Part shown: positions 8,251-15,100 of the stretch, piece by piece
How the letters are laid out: each line of letters begins with the position of its first letter
Numbering within the stretch: the stretch's first letter is position 1
NCBI RefSeq assembly: GCF_963974515.1
Contig: NZ_CAXBDD010000080.1
Span: 1-17,817, forward strand
Source of the DNA: Sunxiuqinia sp963974515
GTDB taxonomy: Bacteria > Bacteroidota > Bacteroidia > Bacteroidales > Prolixibacteraceae
Direction: 5' to 3'
Length of the DNA stretch: 17,817 nucleotides
Notes under the pieces: generated by a model
What the model was told of the DNA's origin: nothing
The model's database searches: none
Seen by the model: the letters and a program-made list of their open reading frames with translations, nothing else
Made by a program: the position numbers and the translations under genes

Positions 8251-9237
8251 ATGGTAAAAATGATTAGTCTGTTGGTGGTATTGTCCGCCTGTTTCTGCCT
8301 GCATGGGAGAGCTCAAAGTTCCGATAGGATGCTGTTTGGCGATACCTCGCGTAGGGGAGTTCCTTTTTCCAAAGACCCGCATGTGGTGAAGTTCAACGGA
8401 AATTACCTGATGTATTTCTCTATTCCTCCGTTTGAAGGAAATCCTGACCCCATTAATGGCTGGGCAATTGGAATTGCCAAAAGCTCCGACCTGGTCAATT
8501 GGGAAAAAGTGGGAGAAATTCTGCCGGAAGGTGATTACGAAACAAAAGGTTTGTGTGCTCCCGGAGCATTGGTCATTGGCGGGCAGGTACACTTGTTCTA
8601 TCAAACCTATGGTAATTGGAGAGAAGACGCGATTTGTCATGCCGTATCCAATGACGGAATCAGTTTTGAAAGAAACCCAAGCAATCCGATTTTTCGTCCT
8701 ACAGGAGACTGGAACTGTGGGCGGGCCATTGATGCCGAGGTTATTCGCTTCAAGGATCGTTATTTACTTTATTTTGCGACCCGCGATTCCAGTATGACCA
8801 TTCAAATGCAGGGAGTAGCTGCTGCTCCGCTCAATACCAACTTTAATCGCGAAGACTGGACGCAACTGACCGACGAGCCAATTTTTTCTCCCAAATATCC
8901 GTGGGAAGGGCAGTGCGTGGAGGGTGCTTCCATCATTCAGCGTGGTGATGGTCTGTATATGTTTTATGCCGGAGCCTACAACAATGCTCCCCAGCAGGTT
9001 GGTGTGGCCAAAAGTGCCGATGGCATTCATTGGGAGCGGCTGAGCAATAAACCTTTCCTGCCCAATGGCGACCCTGGGGAATGGAACTCCTGCGAATCCG
9101 GACATCCCCATATTTTCGAAGATGATGACGGTCGCACCTATTTGTTTTTTCAGGGGAATAATGACTTCGGAAAAACATGGATGATTTCGAAGAGAGAAGT
9201 TTCATGGACAGCGAAAGGGCCTAAATTGGTTGACTAA
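8251..9237 (+). CDS. Atypical GH43-like five-bladed beta-propeller glycosidase, exported
   Basis: Probable exo-glycosidase of the GH43/GH117-like propeller fold. The frame is open from ATG 8188, but that codon abuts the terminator stem; ATG 8251 (or 8260) is chosen because it starts a clean signal peptide ISLLVVLSACFCLHGRAQS, giving 328 aa. Propeller repeats are visible as KFNGNYLMYFS, GGQVHLFYQTYG, FKDRYLLYFATRD, GDGLYMFYAGA and GRTYLFFQGN. Candidate catalytic acids in GH43 order are Asp42 (SKDPHVVKF), Asp161 (RAIDAEVIRF) and Glu224 (CVEGASII); His285/His287 sit in SGHPHIFEDD. The motifs depart from canonical GH43: CAPG replaces WAPE/WAPD, and IDAE replaces the usual IDG. GH117 and relatives or an unclassified propeller family are alternatives. 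It is the first gene after the terminator and lies 102 bases before the GH127-like gene. Fold is fairly secure; substrate is unknown. Confidence 0.72.
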   Translation: MVKMISLLVVLSACFCLHGRAQSSDRMLFGDTSRRGVPFSKDPHVVKFNGNYLMYFSIPPFEGNPDPINGWAIGIAKSSDLVNWEKVGEILPEGDYETKGLCAPGALVIGGQVHLFYQTYGNWREDAICHAVSNDGISFERNPSNPIFRPTGDWNCGRAIDAEVIRFKDRYLLYFATRDSSMTIQMQGVAAAPLNTNFNREDWTQLTDEPIFSPKYPWEGQCVEGASIIQRGDGLYMFYAGAYNNAPQQVGVAKSADGIHWERLSNKPFLPNGDPGEWNSCESGHPHIFEDDDGRTYLFFQGNNDFGKTWMISKREVSWTAKGPKLVD

Positions 9238-9273
9238 CGGTGGAAATCGAAGTTGCGATGAGTAGTTGAATGG

Positions 9274-9290
9274 CTCAAGTTGTACTTGAG
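9274..9290. promoter_or_regulatory. Perfect inverted repeat in the GH127-like leader
   Basis: CTCAAGT (9274-9280) and ACTTGAG (9284-9290) are exact 7-bp arms around a 3-base centre TGT, 37 bases after the stop of the preceding gene and 49 bases before the ATG at 9340. No T tract follows, so it is unlikely to be a simple terminator; it could be an operator or an RNA hairpin. The rest of the 102-base intergenic stretch shows only an A-rich sequence immediately before the start codon. Confidence 0.3.
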
Positions 9291-9339
9291 ATAGACCTTA
9301 ATCGAAGAGCAATCTTCACCAATAAAATAAATCACATAA

Positions 9340-11400
9340 ATGATGAAACAAATCTTTTATTCTTTAGCTCTCAGTTTTTCAGTACTGGTAAGCTTTTCCT
9401 CCTGTCAGCAACCGGCTGGTGATTCGCAGGCTACCATCGTTTCTCAGCCGGAACTCACACAGCAAAATGATTTCTATTTAAGTAATCAGGCTCCCTTGCA
9501 GCCTGCCCATTTTATCAAGTTGCCTATGGGAAGTATTCAACCCGACGGATGGATCCTTAAATTGTTGGAATTGCAGAAAGAAGGCTTGTGCGGTCACCTG
9601 GGTGAGATCAGTGCCTGGCTTGATAAGGAAAATAATGCCTGGCTGTCGGAAGGTGGCGATCACGGCTGGGAAGAAGTTCCTTATTGGTTGCGCGGATATT
9701 CCGATATGGCCTTTATTTTTGATGATGCGGAAATGAAACAAGAAGCCATAGTATGGATTGAGGCCATCTTGAACAGCCAACAGGAAAATGGCTGGTTTGG
9801 TCCCGAGGTACGTTCAGGAAATGGCAACCTCGATTACTGGTCGAATATGATTGTGTTGTTTACGTTGCAAAACTACTACGAATATAGTGGCGATGAGCGG
9901 GTGATCGATTTCATGACCAAGTATTTTCAATTTGAATTGACCGTTCCCGATGAGGCGTTTCTGTCCAGTTATTGGGAAAACAGTCGGGGAGGTGATAACC
10001 TGTACAGTGTTTATTGGTTGTACAACCGCACGGGTGATGCCTTTTTGCTTAAACTGGCGGAGAAGATCCACCGCAACACCGCTGACTGGACACAGAAATC
10101 AACATTACCCAACTGGCACAATGTGAACATTGCCCAATGTTTTCGCGAACCGGCTACCTGGTTCATGCAGTCGGGCGATTCGGCTCACTACCATGCTTCA
10201 TACAATGTCCACGACCTGATTCGTCGCACCTTTGGGCAAGTGCCTGGCGGTATGTTTGGTTCGGATGAAAATGCACGCATGGGTTATATCGACCCGCGTC
10301 AGGGGACCGAAACCTGTGGCTTTGCCGAACAAATGACTTCCGATGGAATCATGACACGCATTACGGGTGACCCGCTTTGGGCCGATAATTGCGAAGATGT
10401 GCTGTTCAATAGCTTTACCGCTGCATTTACTGCCGATATGAAATCGCTTCGGTACATTACCTGCCCCAACGGTGTAACGGCGGATGCCGAAAACCATCAT
10501 CCGGGTATTGATAACCGCGGACCATTTCTCACCATGAACCCATTTAGCAGCCGCTGCTGCCAGCATAACCACGGACACGCGCTGCCATACTACCTGCAAA
10601 ACCTGGTGATGGCCAGCAATGACAACGGTTTGGCGGCTATCCTATACAATTCAAGTGTAACTACCGCGCAAGTGGGCAACGGAACGGAAGTCACTTTGAA
10701 TCAGGAAACCAATTATCCTTTCGAAGAAGATATTCGCTTCAATTTGGCTATGGAGCAAAATGTGACCTTCCCGTTGTACTTGCGCATTCCCGGTTGGTGC
10801 GAAAATGCTTCGCTTATATTGAACGGAAAGCCGGTAGCGGTAGATGCCAAAGCTGGCGCATACATCAAAATTGATCGGGAATGGGCCGATGGCGACCAAC
10901 TGACGTTAAGCCTGCCCATGAGCTTGTCTTCACGCAGCTGGGCGGTGAACCAGAATAGTGTGTCGGTCGATTATGGCCCGCTGACTTTTTCACTGAAAAT
11001 AGACGAAGATTACAAAAAGATCAGTAGCATCGAGTCGGCCATTGGGGATTCAAAATGGCAAAAAGATGCCGATCCGGAAAAGTGGCCGGCATACACCATC
11101 GACCCGAAAAGTCCCTGGAATTACGGGCTGATATTGGATAAGGCAAACCTGGAAGCCTCCCTAAAGGTTGTCCGCAACGAATGGCCTGCTGACAATTATC
11201 CTTTTTCATTGGAGAATACACCAATTGAGATTCGGGCAAAAGGACGTCAAATTCCTTCCTGGAAAATTGATCCGTACGGACTGGTGGATGTTCAGCCCAG
11301 GTATCCGGTTCATACCAGTGAACCTGTGGAGGAAATTACTTTGGTTCCGATGGGAGCAGCTCGCCTGCGGATTTCGGCTTTCCCACTCTTAAACGAATAA
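9340..11400 (+). CDS. DUF1680/GH127-type glycoside hydrolase lipoprotein (beta-L-arabinofuranosidase-like)
   Basis: Putative exo-glycosidase of the DUF1680 superfamily (GH127, GH146 and relatives), whose characterised members remove beta-L-arabinofuranose using a zinc-bound cysteine nucleophile. The protein is 686 aa with a lipoprotein signal ending SFSSC (Cys22), followed by Gln-Gln-Pro, so probably periplasm-facing. The N-terminal (alpha/alpha)6-like part includes EEVPYWLRGYSDMAFIF and NSQQENGWFGPEV. The zinc/catalytic residues can be placed by motif: Glu324 and Cys326 (GTETCGFAEQM), Cys406 and Cys407 (SSRCCQHNHG); Cys406 would be the nucleophile. In bifidobacterial HypBA1, as recalled, the cluster reads Cys-x-Cys-Cys; here the first position is Ser404. 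Beta-sandwich domains follow (LYLRIPGWCENASLILNGKP, VDYGPLTFSLKI). The start could be ATG 9340 or 9343. The next gene begins 3 bases after the stop. Relatives in carrageenan loci act on anhydrogalactose, so substrate is open. Confidence 0.88.
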   Translation: MMKQIFYSLALSFSVLVSFSSCQQPAGDSQATIVSQPELTQQNDFYLSNQAPLQPAHFIKLPMGSIQPDGWILKLLELQKEGLCGHLGEISAWLDKENNAWLSEGGDHGWEEVPYWLRGYSDMAFIFDDAEMKQEAIVWIEAILNSQQENGWFGPEVRSGNGNLDYWSNMIVLFTLQNYYEYSGDERVIDFMTKYFQFELTVPDEAFLSSYWENSRGGDNLYSVYWLYNRTGDAFLLKLAEKIHRNTADWTQKSTLPNWHNVNIAQCFREPATWFMQSGDSAHYHASYNVHDLIRRTFGQVPGGMFGSDENARMGYIDPRQGTETCGFAEQMTSDGIMTRITGDPLWADNCEDVLFNSFTAAFTADMKSLRYITCPNGVTADAENHHPGIDNRGPFLTMNPFSSRCCQHNHGHALPYYLQNLVMASNDNGLAAILYNSSVTTAQVGNGTEVTLNQETNYPFEEDIRFNLAMEQNVTFPLYLRIPGWCENASLILNGKPVAVDAKAGAYIKIDREWADGDQLTLSLPMSLSSRSWAVNQNSVSVDYGPLTFSLKIDEDYKKISSIESAIGDSKWQKDADPEKWPAYTIDPKSPWNYGLILDKANLEASLKVVRNEWPADNYPFSLENTPIEIRAKGRQIPSWKIDPYGLVDVQPRYPVHTSEPVEEITLVPMGAARLRISAFPLLNE

Positions 11401-11403
11401 GAA

Positions 11404-12429
11404 ATGAAGCAGTTGTTTCGGATACTTGCTTGCAGTTGTTTTTTGCTCAGCCTGGCTTTTGCCGACGGTTGGGCACAAAGCATGCAACAGGCCCCGGCAC
11501 CACTTTTTCGCGACCCGGTTTATGATGGCGCCGCCGACCCGGTGGTGTTCTGGAACCGCCACGAAAGGCAGTGGTGGATGTTTTACACCCAGCGAAGGGC
11601 GAACGAAAACACGGCCGATGTGGCTTATTGCTATGGCAACAGTGTCGGAATTGCTTCTACTGATGACCATGGAAAAAGCTGGGTGTACCGCGGAACGCTC
11701 GATCTGGAGTTTGAACGGGGAAAAAATACCTTTTGGGCACCCGATGTGGTTTATGCCGATGGAAAATATCACCTGTTTCTGGCTTATATCAAAGGCGTGC
11801 GCAATCACTGGGGCGGACAGGCGCGAATGGCACACTATACCAGTGTCAATGCCTGGGAATGGAACTTTGAAGGACTGCTTTCCTTGTCGTCAGACAATGT
11901 GATTGATGGTACCCTTTTTCAGGATAATACGGGAACATGGAAAATGTGGTATAAGGAGAACAGCCAATCGTGGCTGGCCGAAAGCGATGACCTGTTTAAC
12001 TGGACCTGGCGCGATAAGCCGGTGATTGCCGATCAGGTACACGAAGGGCCCAAGGTCTTCGAGTTTAAAGGTTGGTATTGGATGGTCACCGACCAGTGGG
12101 CCGGTATGGGCGTTTATCGTTCGGAGGATCTGGAGCACTGGACCAAGCAGGAAGGACCGGTTTTGGCTGATGCGTCAAGCCGCCCCGACGACACGCCCAG
12201 CGGAGCGCATGGCGATGTGGTTGTGGTGGGTGAGCAGGCCTATATTTTCTATTTCACCCATCCAGGGAGAAAAACACACGCTGCCGCAACCCTCGATGCC
12301 GATGGAAAATATCCTTATGCCGAGAAACGTTCTTCCATCCAGGTGGCTGAGTTGGTCGTCAACAATGGAAAACTGGAAGTGAAAGACCGGGACCAACCCT
12401 TTCATTTTTATTTGCCAGATATGGAATAG
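11404..12429 (+). CDS. GH43-like beta-propeller glycosidase, secreted
   Basis: 341-aa exported protein of the GH43/GH32-like five-bladed propeller fold, expected to act as an exo-glycosidase on side chains. A signal peptide with cleavage near AFADGWAQS is present. There is no lipobox, so it is a soluble periplasmic or secreted enzyme. The catalytic triad can be read in the normal order: Asp45 (GAADPVVFW, base), Asp168 (VIDGTLFQD, pKa modulator), Glu214 (VHEGPKVFEF, acid). The blade motif TFWAPDVVYADGKYHLFLAY matches the GH43 WAPD signature, and His269 (SGAHGDVVVV) occupies the place of the central metal-binding histidine. It starts 3 bases after the GH127-like gene, so the two are translationally close and probably act on the same glycan. 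It is followed by a 332-base gap. Arabinofuranosidase or xylosidase/galactosidase-like activity is possible; the sequence does not decide. Confidence 0.82.
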   Translation: MKQLFRILACSCFLLSLAFADGWAQSMQQAPAPLFRDPVYDGAADPVVFWNRHERQWWMFYTQRRANENTADVAYCYGNSVGIASTDDHGKSWVYRGTLDLEFERGKNTFWAPDVVYADGKYHLFLAYIKGVRNHWGGQARMAHYTSVNAWEWNFEGLLSLSSDNVIDGTLFQDNTGTWKMWYKENSQSWLAESDDLFNWTWRDKPVIADQVHEGPKVFEFKGWYWMVTDQWAGMGVYRSEDLEHWTKQEGPVLADASSRPDDTPSGAHGDVVVVGEQAYIFYFTHPGRKTHAAATLDADGKYPYAEKRSSIQVAELVVNNGKLEVKDRDQPFHFYLPDME

Positions 12430-12761
12430 GTAATTTTTCAAAATCAAAATGATGGAGTATCTTGTAGTCCCGCCACGAGTCCCGTTGATGGCCTCGCCTG
12501 TTCTCGAAACGAATCAACAACCAAAGCTTTTAGGCGTACATCGAATATTGAAAAGGGCAAACGGGACATGGATAAGCGCACAAGTAACATCGAAATGAAT
12601 GCATGAAACAACGATAAGGATACAGGAGAGGTTGAAATGAAAACATGAAACCGTTATACTAGACCATGAGCGATTGAAACAAGTAGATGAAAAGTGAATA
12701 AGAGCAGATGGAAAGCTGAAACCGACTAAAACCTATATGCAACCATAAAACAACACAAACA
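12430..12761. other. 332-base leader without a convincing gene, purine-rich
   Basis: This is the longest stretch without a supported gene. It contains an 8-bp inverted repeat with distant arms (GTCCCGTT 12479-12486, AACGGGAC 12560-12567) and a 49-codon open frame (12449-12598) with no recognisable features. Its second half (12590-12760) is rich in A and G, with the hexamer TGAAAC at 12604, 12646, 12675 and 12717, that is at spacings of 42, 29 and 42 bases. No T-tract terminator and no TTTG/TAnnTTTG promoter could be identified. Most likely it is a long untranslated leader or internal promoter region for the enolase-family gene. Confidence 0.5.
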
Positions 12762-13961
12762 ATGAGACGACGTAACTTTATCCAAACAGTTTCAGGTGGT
12801 GCAGCCGCTGCTTATTTGGCCGCAAACCCCCTGATCGGCTTTTCTTCTGGCTTCTTGGCTCAAGATCGCGAGCTTGCCGATCATACCATTGACCAGGTAT
12901 TAACCAAAAAAGTCAGGATTCAATACCCTCGCTTTGTGAGTAAAAACGCCATTCGTGGTAACCACGGCTGGGGCTACGACGAAACGATATGTGAAGTCGT
13001 CACCAACCAGGGAGCCAAAGGCTGGGGCGTTACTTTGTGGGGACGGTCGGCTGAGGAAGCTTCGGCCCACTTGGTGGGCAAGAACCTGTCAGAAGTATTT
13101 GCTCCCGAACTTGGTTTGATAGATCTGAAAGGCGCCTATGCCGACATCGCGCTGCATGATTTGGCCGGTAAAATTCTGAATAAGCCGGTTTATGAGCTGA
13201 TGGGCGCAAGTCAGCCCGAAACAACGGTTTGCTACAGTGGTATGATCTACTTTGACGACCTGACCCCCTTTTATAATCAACCCATGGGCATCGACATCAT
13301 TCTGAAAGAGTGCCAGTTCGATTACGATTTGGGCTATCGTCAGTTCAAACTGAAGATTGGTCGGGGCAACAAATGGATGCCCAAAGCTGCGGGAATCAAA
13401 CGCGATATTGAAGTCACCAAATTGGTTGCCGAAGCTTTTCCGGATTGCGATATTTTGGTGGATGGCAACGATGGCTATCCACTCGAAGATTTTGAACAGT
13501 ACCTGAAAGGAATCGAAGGCGTGAAGCTTTTTTGGATTGAGGAACCTTTTCGTGAGACCATTGAGGATTATACCAAGCTGCGGGCATTATTGAAAGAAAT
13601 GGGAATTGAAACCCTCTTGGCCGACGGCGAAGCATCACCCGATCAGGATTTTTTGCAGCAGTTGATGGAGCTGAAGCTGATGGATGTCCATTTGACCGAC
13701 ATTCAGGATATTGGATACACCGGATGGCGGAAGCTGATGCCCGAGCTTAAACGGCTGAATGTCTTTGCCTCGCCGCATGCCTGGGGCTCTCAAATTAAAA
13801 CCAATGCTGTGGCGCATTTGACCGGCGCGTATGGAAATACCGTTACCATTGAGGGCGTCACCTGCATTTCGGACGATGTTGACTTGGGCAATTACCGCCT
13901 GCAAGACGGAAAGCTGATTCCTTCAGCGGCCCCTGGATTTGGAATGACATTATTGAAATAA
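12762..13961 (+). CDS. Tat-exported enolase-superfamily enzyme, mandelate racemase subgroup
   Basis: 399-aa member of the mandelate racemase/muconate lactonizing enzyme family, in which a metal-bound carboxylate has its alpha proton removed, leading to dehydration, racemisation or cycloisomerisation, usually of acid sugars. The N-terminus MRRRNFIQTVSGGAAAAYLA carries a twin-arginine motif and a hydrophobic stretch, indicating export of the folded enzyme to the periplasm. Expected residues are all present: Lys196-x-Lys198 (FKLKIG), metal ligands Asp234 (LVDGNDGY), Glu260 (WIEEPF) and Glu290 (ADGEAS), and His339 (SPHAWGS) paired with Asp313 or Asp316 (LTDIQDIGY). The spacing Asp234-Glu260 equals that of mandelate racemase. 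The capping domain region includes GNHGWGYDETICEV. It is 11 bases upstream of a GH43 lipoprotein gene. Substrate may be an aldonate/uronate or anhydro-sugar acid freed by the neighbouring glycosidases; this is inference. Subgroup confident, reaction unknown. Confidence 0.88.
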   Translation: MRRRNFIQTVSGGAAAAYLAANPLIGFSSGFLAQDRELADHTIDQVLTKKVRIQYPRFVSKNAIRGNHGWGYDETICEVVTNQGAKGWGVTLWGRSAEEASAHLVGKNLSEVFAPELGLIDLKGAYADIALHDLAGKILNKPVYELMGASQPETTVCYSGMIYFDDLTPFYNQPMGIDIILKECQFDYDLGYRQFKLKIGRGNKWMPKAAGIKRDIEVTKLVAEAFPDCDILVDGNDGYPLEDFEQYLKGIEGVKLFWIEEPFRETIEDYTKLRALLKEMGIETLLADGEASPDQDFLQQLMELKLMDVHLTDIQDIGYTGWRKLMPELKRLNVFASPHAWGSQIKTNAVAHLTGAYGNTVTIEGVTCISDDVDLGNYRLQDGKLIPSAAPGFGMTLLK

Positions 13962-13972
13962 ATATCTGACCT

Positions 13973-15070
13973 ATGCGTTTTAGAAACACTACTTTACTAC
14001 TGATGCTGGCTGGCTTATTGCTTGGCGCATGTCAGCGGAAACCGGAAAGTTTGCCGACATTTGACAATCCTTTGCCGGTTGAATTTGGCGACCCGTACAT
14101 TTTAAAAGCTTCAAATGGCCTGTATTACATGATTGGAACCGGAGGTGTGAAAGACGGTTTCAAAATGTATTCTTCAACTGATCTTAAGGATTGGAACGAT
14201 GAAGGAAGAATCTACCAGGGAAATACCGATCAGTCGTGGGGAATCGCCAATTTTTGGGCTCCCGAGCTGTATGAGCTGGATGGAAAATTTTACCTGCTTT
14301 TCAGTGCCGACTGGCGAATCAATCCTACCAACGAACTGGAGAATTTCCGTATTGGTGTGGCTGTTTCCGATACGCCAACGGGCCCGTATACCGACTTGTA
14401 TGACCGGCCGATTTTTGATCCGGGCTACCCGGTGATCGACGGTAACCTGTGGTTTGAAGACGGCAAAGTGTATTTGTACTATTCGCGCTGCTGTTACAAA
14501 AATCCGGTGGAAAGCGAAGTGGCCGACTGGGCCCGCGAGCATGGAATGTTTGACGAGATTGAGGAAAGTTGGGTGTATGGTGTGGAAATGAAGCCTGATT
14601 TTTCGGGTATCGTGGGTGAACCCGAACTATTGCTTCGTCCGCCACTGAGTATGGACGATCAGCAGGCGGAGTGGGAGAGTCGTTCGGTTACTTCGGGCGA
14701 GGTCAACCGCCGTTGGACAGAAGGTTCTTATCTTTTTAAAGAAAAAGATACGTACTACATGATGTATTCGGCCAACTACTTTGGTGGGCAAAATTACGCG
14801 GTGGGTTATGCGACTTCCAAGTCACCCATGGGGCCTTTTCAAAAAGCCGATAACAACCCGGTTTTGGAGAAGAATGTGGAGCAGGGAGGGATTGTCACCG
14901 GCACCGGACATAATATGATTACGATTGCTCCTGATGGAAAAAGCATGCTTTGTGTTTATCATGGCCGGACTTCCGAAACGGGCGAAAACCGGGTGGTCTT
15001 TATCGACCCGATGGAAGTGACAGAAGACGGGAAATTGGTTGTGCATGGCCCGACAACAGGCAAAAAATAG
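13973..15070 (+). CDS. Glycoside hydrolase family 43 lipoprotein
   Basis: 365-aa canonical GH43 enzyme, typically alpha-L-arabinofuranosidase, beta-xylosidase or exo-galactanase, inverting and exo-acting. A lipobox LLLGAC gives lipid Cys20, followed by Gln-Arg-Lys, not acidic, hence probably anchored facing the periplasm. The three catalytic acids are clear: Asp40 (EFGDPYILK, general base), Asp156 (VIDGNLWFEDGKVYLYYSR, pKa modulator) and Glu250 (WTEGSYLFKEKDTYYMMY, general acid). The WAPE signature is at FWAPELYELDGKFYLLFSA, and His313 (GTGHNMIT) matches the central metal-binding histidine. An insert of about 30 residues around CCYKNPVESEVADWAREHG, with a Cys-Cys pair, lies in the third blade near the active site and may shape specificity. 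Starts 11 bases after the enolase-family gene; aldose epimerase follows after 30 bases, so these three genes look co-transcribed. Confidence 0.92.
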   Translation: MRFRNTTLLLMLAGLLLGACQRKPESLPTFDNPLPVEFGDPYILKASNGLYYMIGTGGVKDGFKMYSSTDLKDWNDEGRIYQGNTDQSWGIANFWAPELYELDGKFYLLFSADWRINPTNELENFRIGVAVSDTPTGPYTDLYDRPIFDPGYPVIDGNLWFEDGKVYLYYSRCCYKNPVESEVADWAREHGMFDEIEESWVYGVEMKPDFSGIVGEPELLLRPPLSMDDQQAEWESRSVTSGEVNRRWTEGSYLFKEKDTYYMMYSANYFGGQNYAVGYATSKSPMGPFQKADNNPVLEKNVEQGGIVTGTGHNMITIAPDGKSMLCVYHGRTSETGENRVVFIDPMEVTEDGKLVVHGPTTGKK

Positions 15071-15100
15071 AACATTCAAAATACTTATAAAAGCAAAAAT

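Noticed and set aside
11426..11902. 158-codon + strand open frame overlapping the second propeller
   Set aside because: It overlaps a well-supported glycosidase in another frame, and its low-complexity translation shows no family features.
12479..12567. 8-bp inverted repeat GTCCCGTT / AACGGGAC as ends of a mobile element
   Set aside because: Arms are short, 73 bases apart, with no transposase and no flanking duplication; chance is more likely.
12449..12598. 49-codon open frame in the leader upstream of the enolase-family gene
   Set aside because: No signal, domain or codon pattern is recognisable, the start context is not distinctive, and frames of this size arise by chance. Conservation would be needed to call it.
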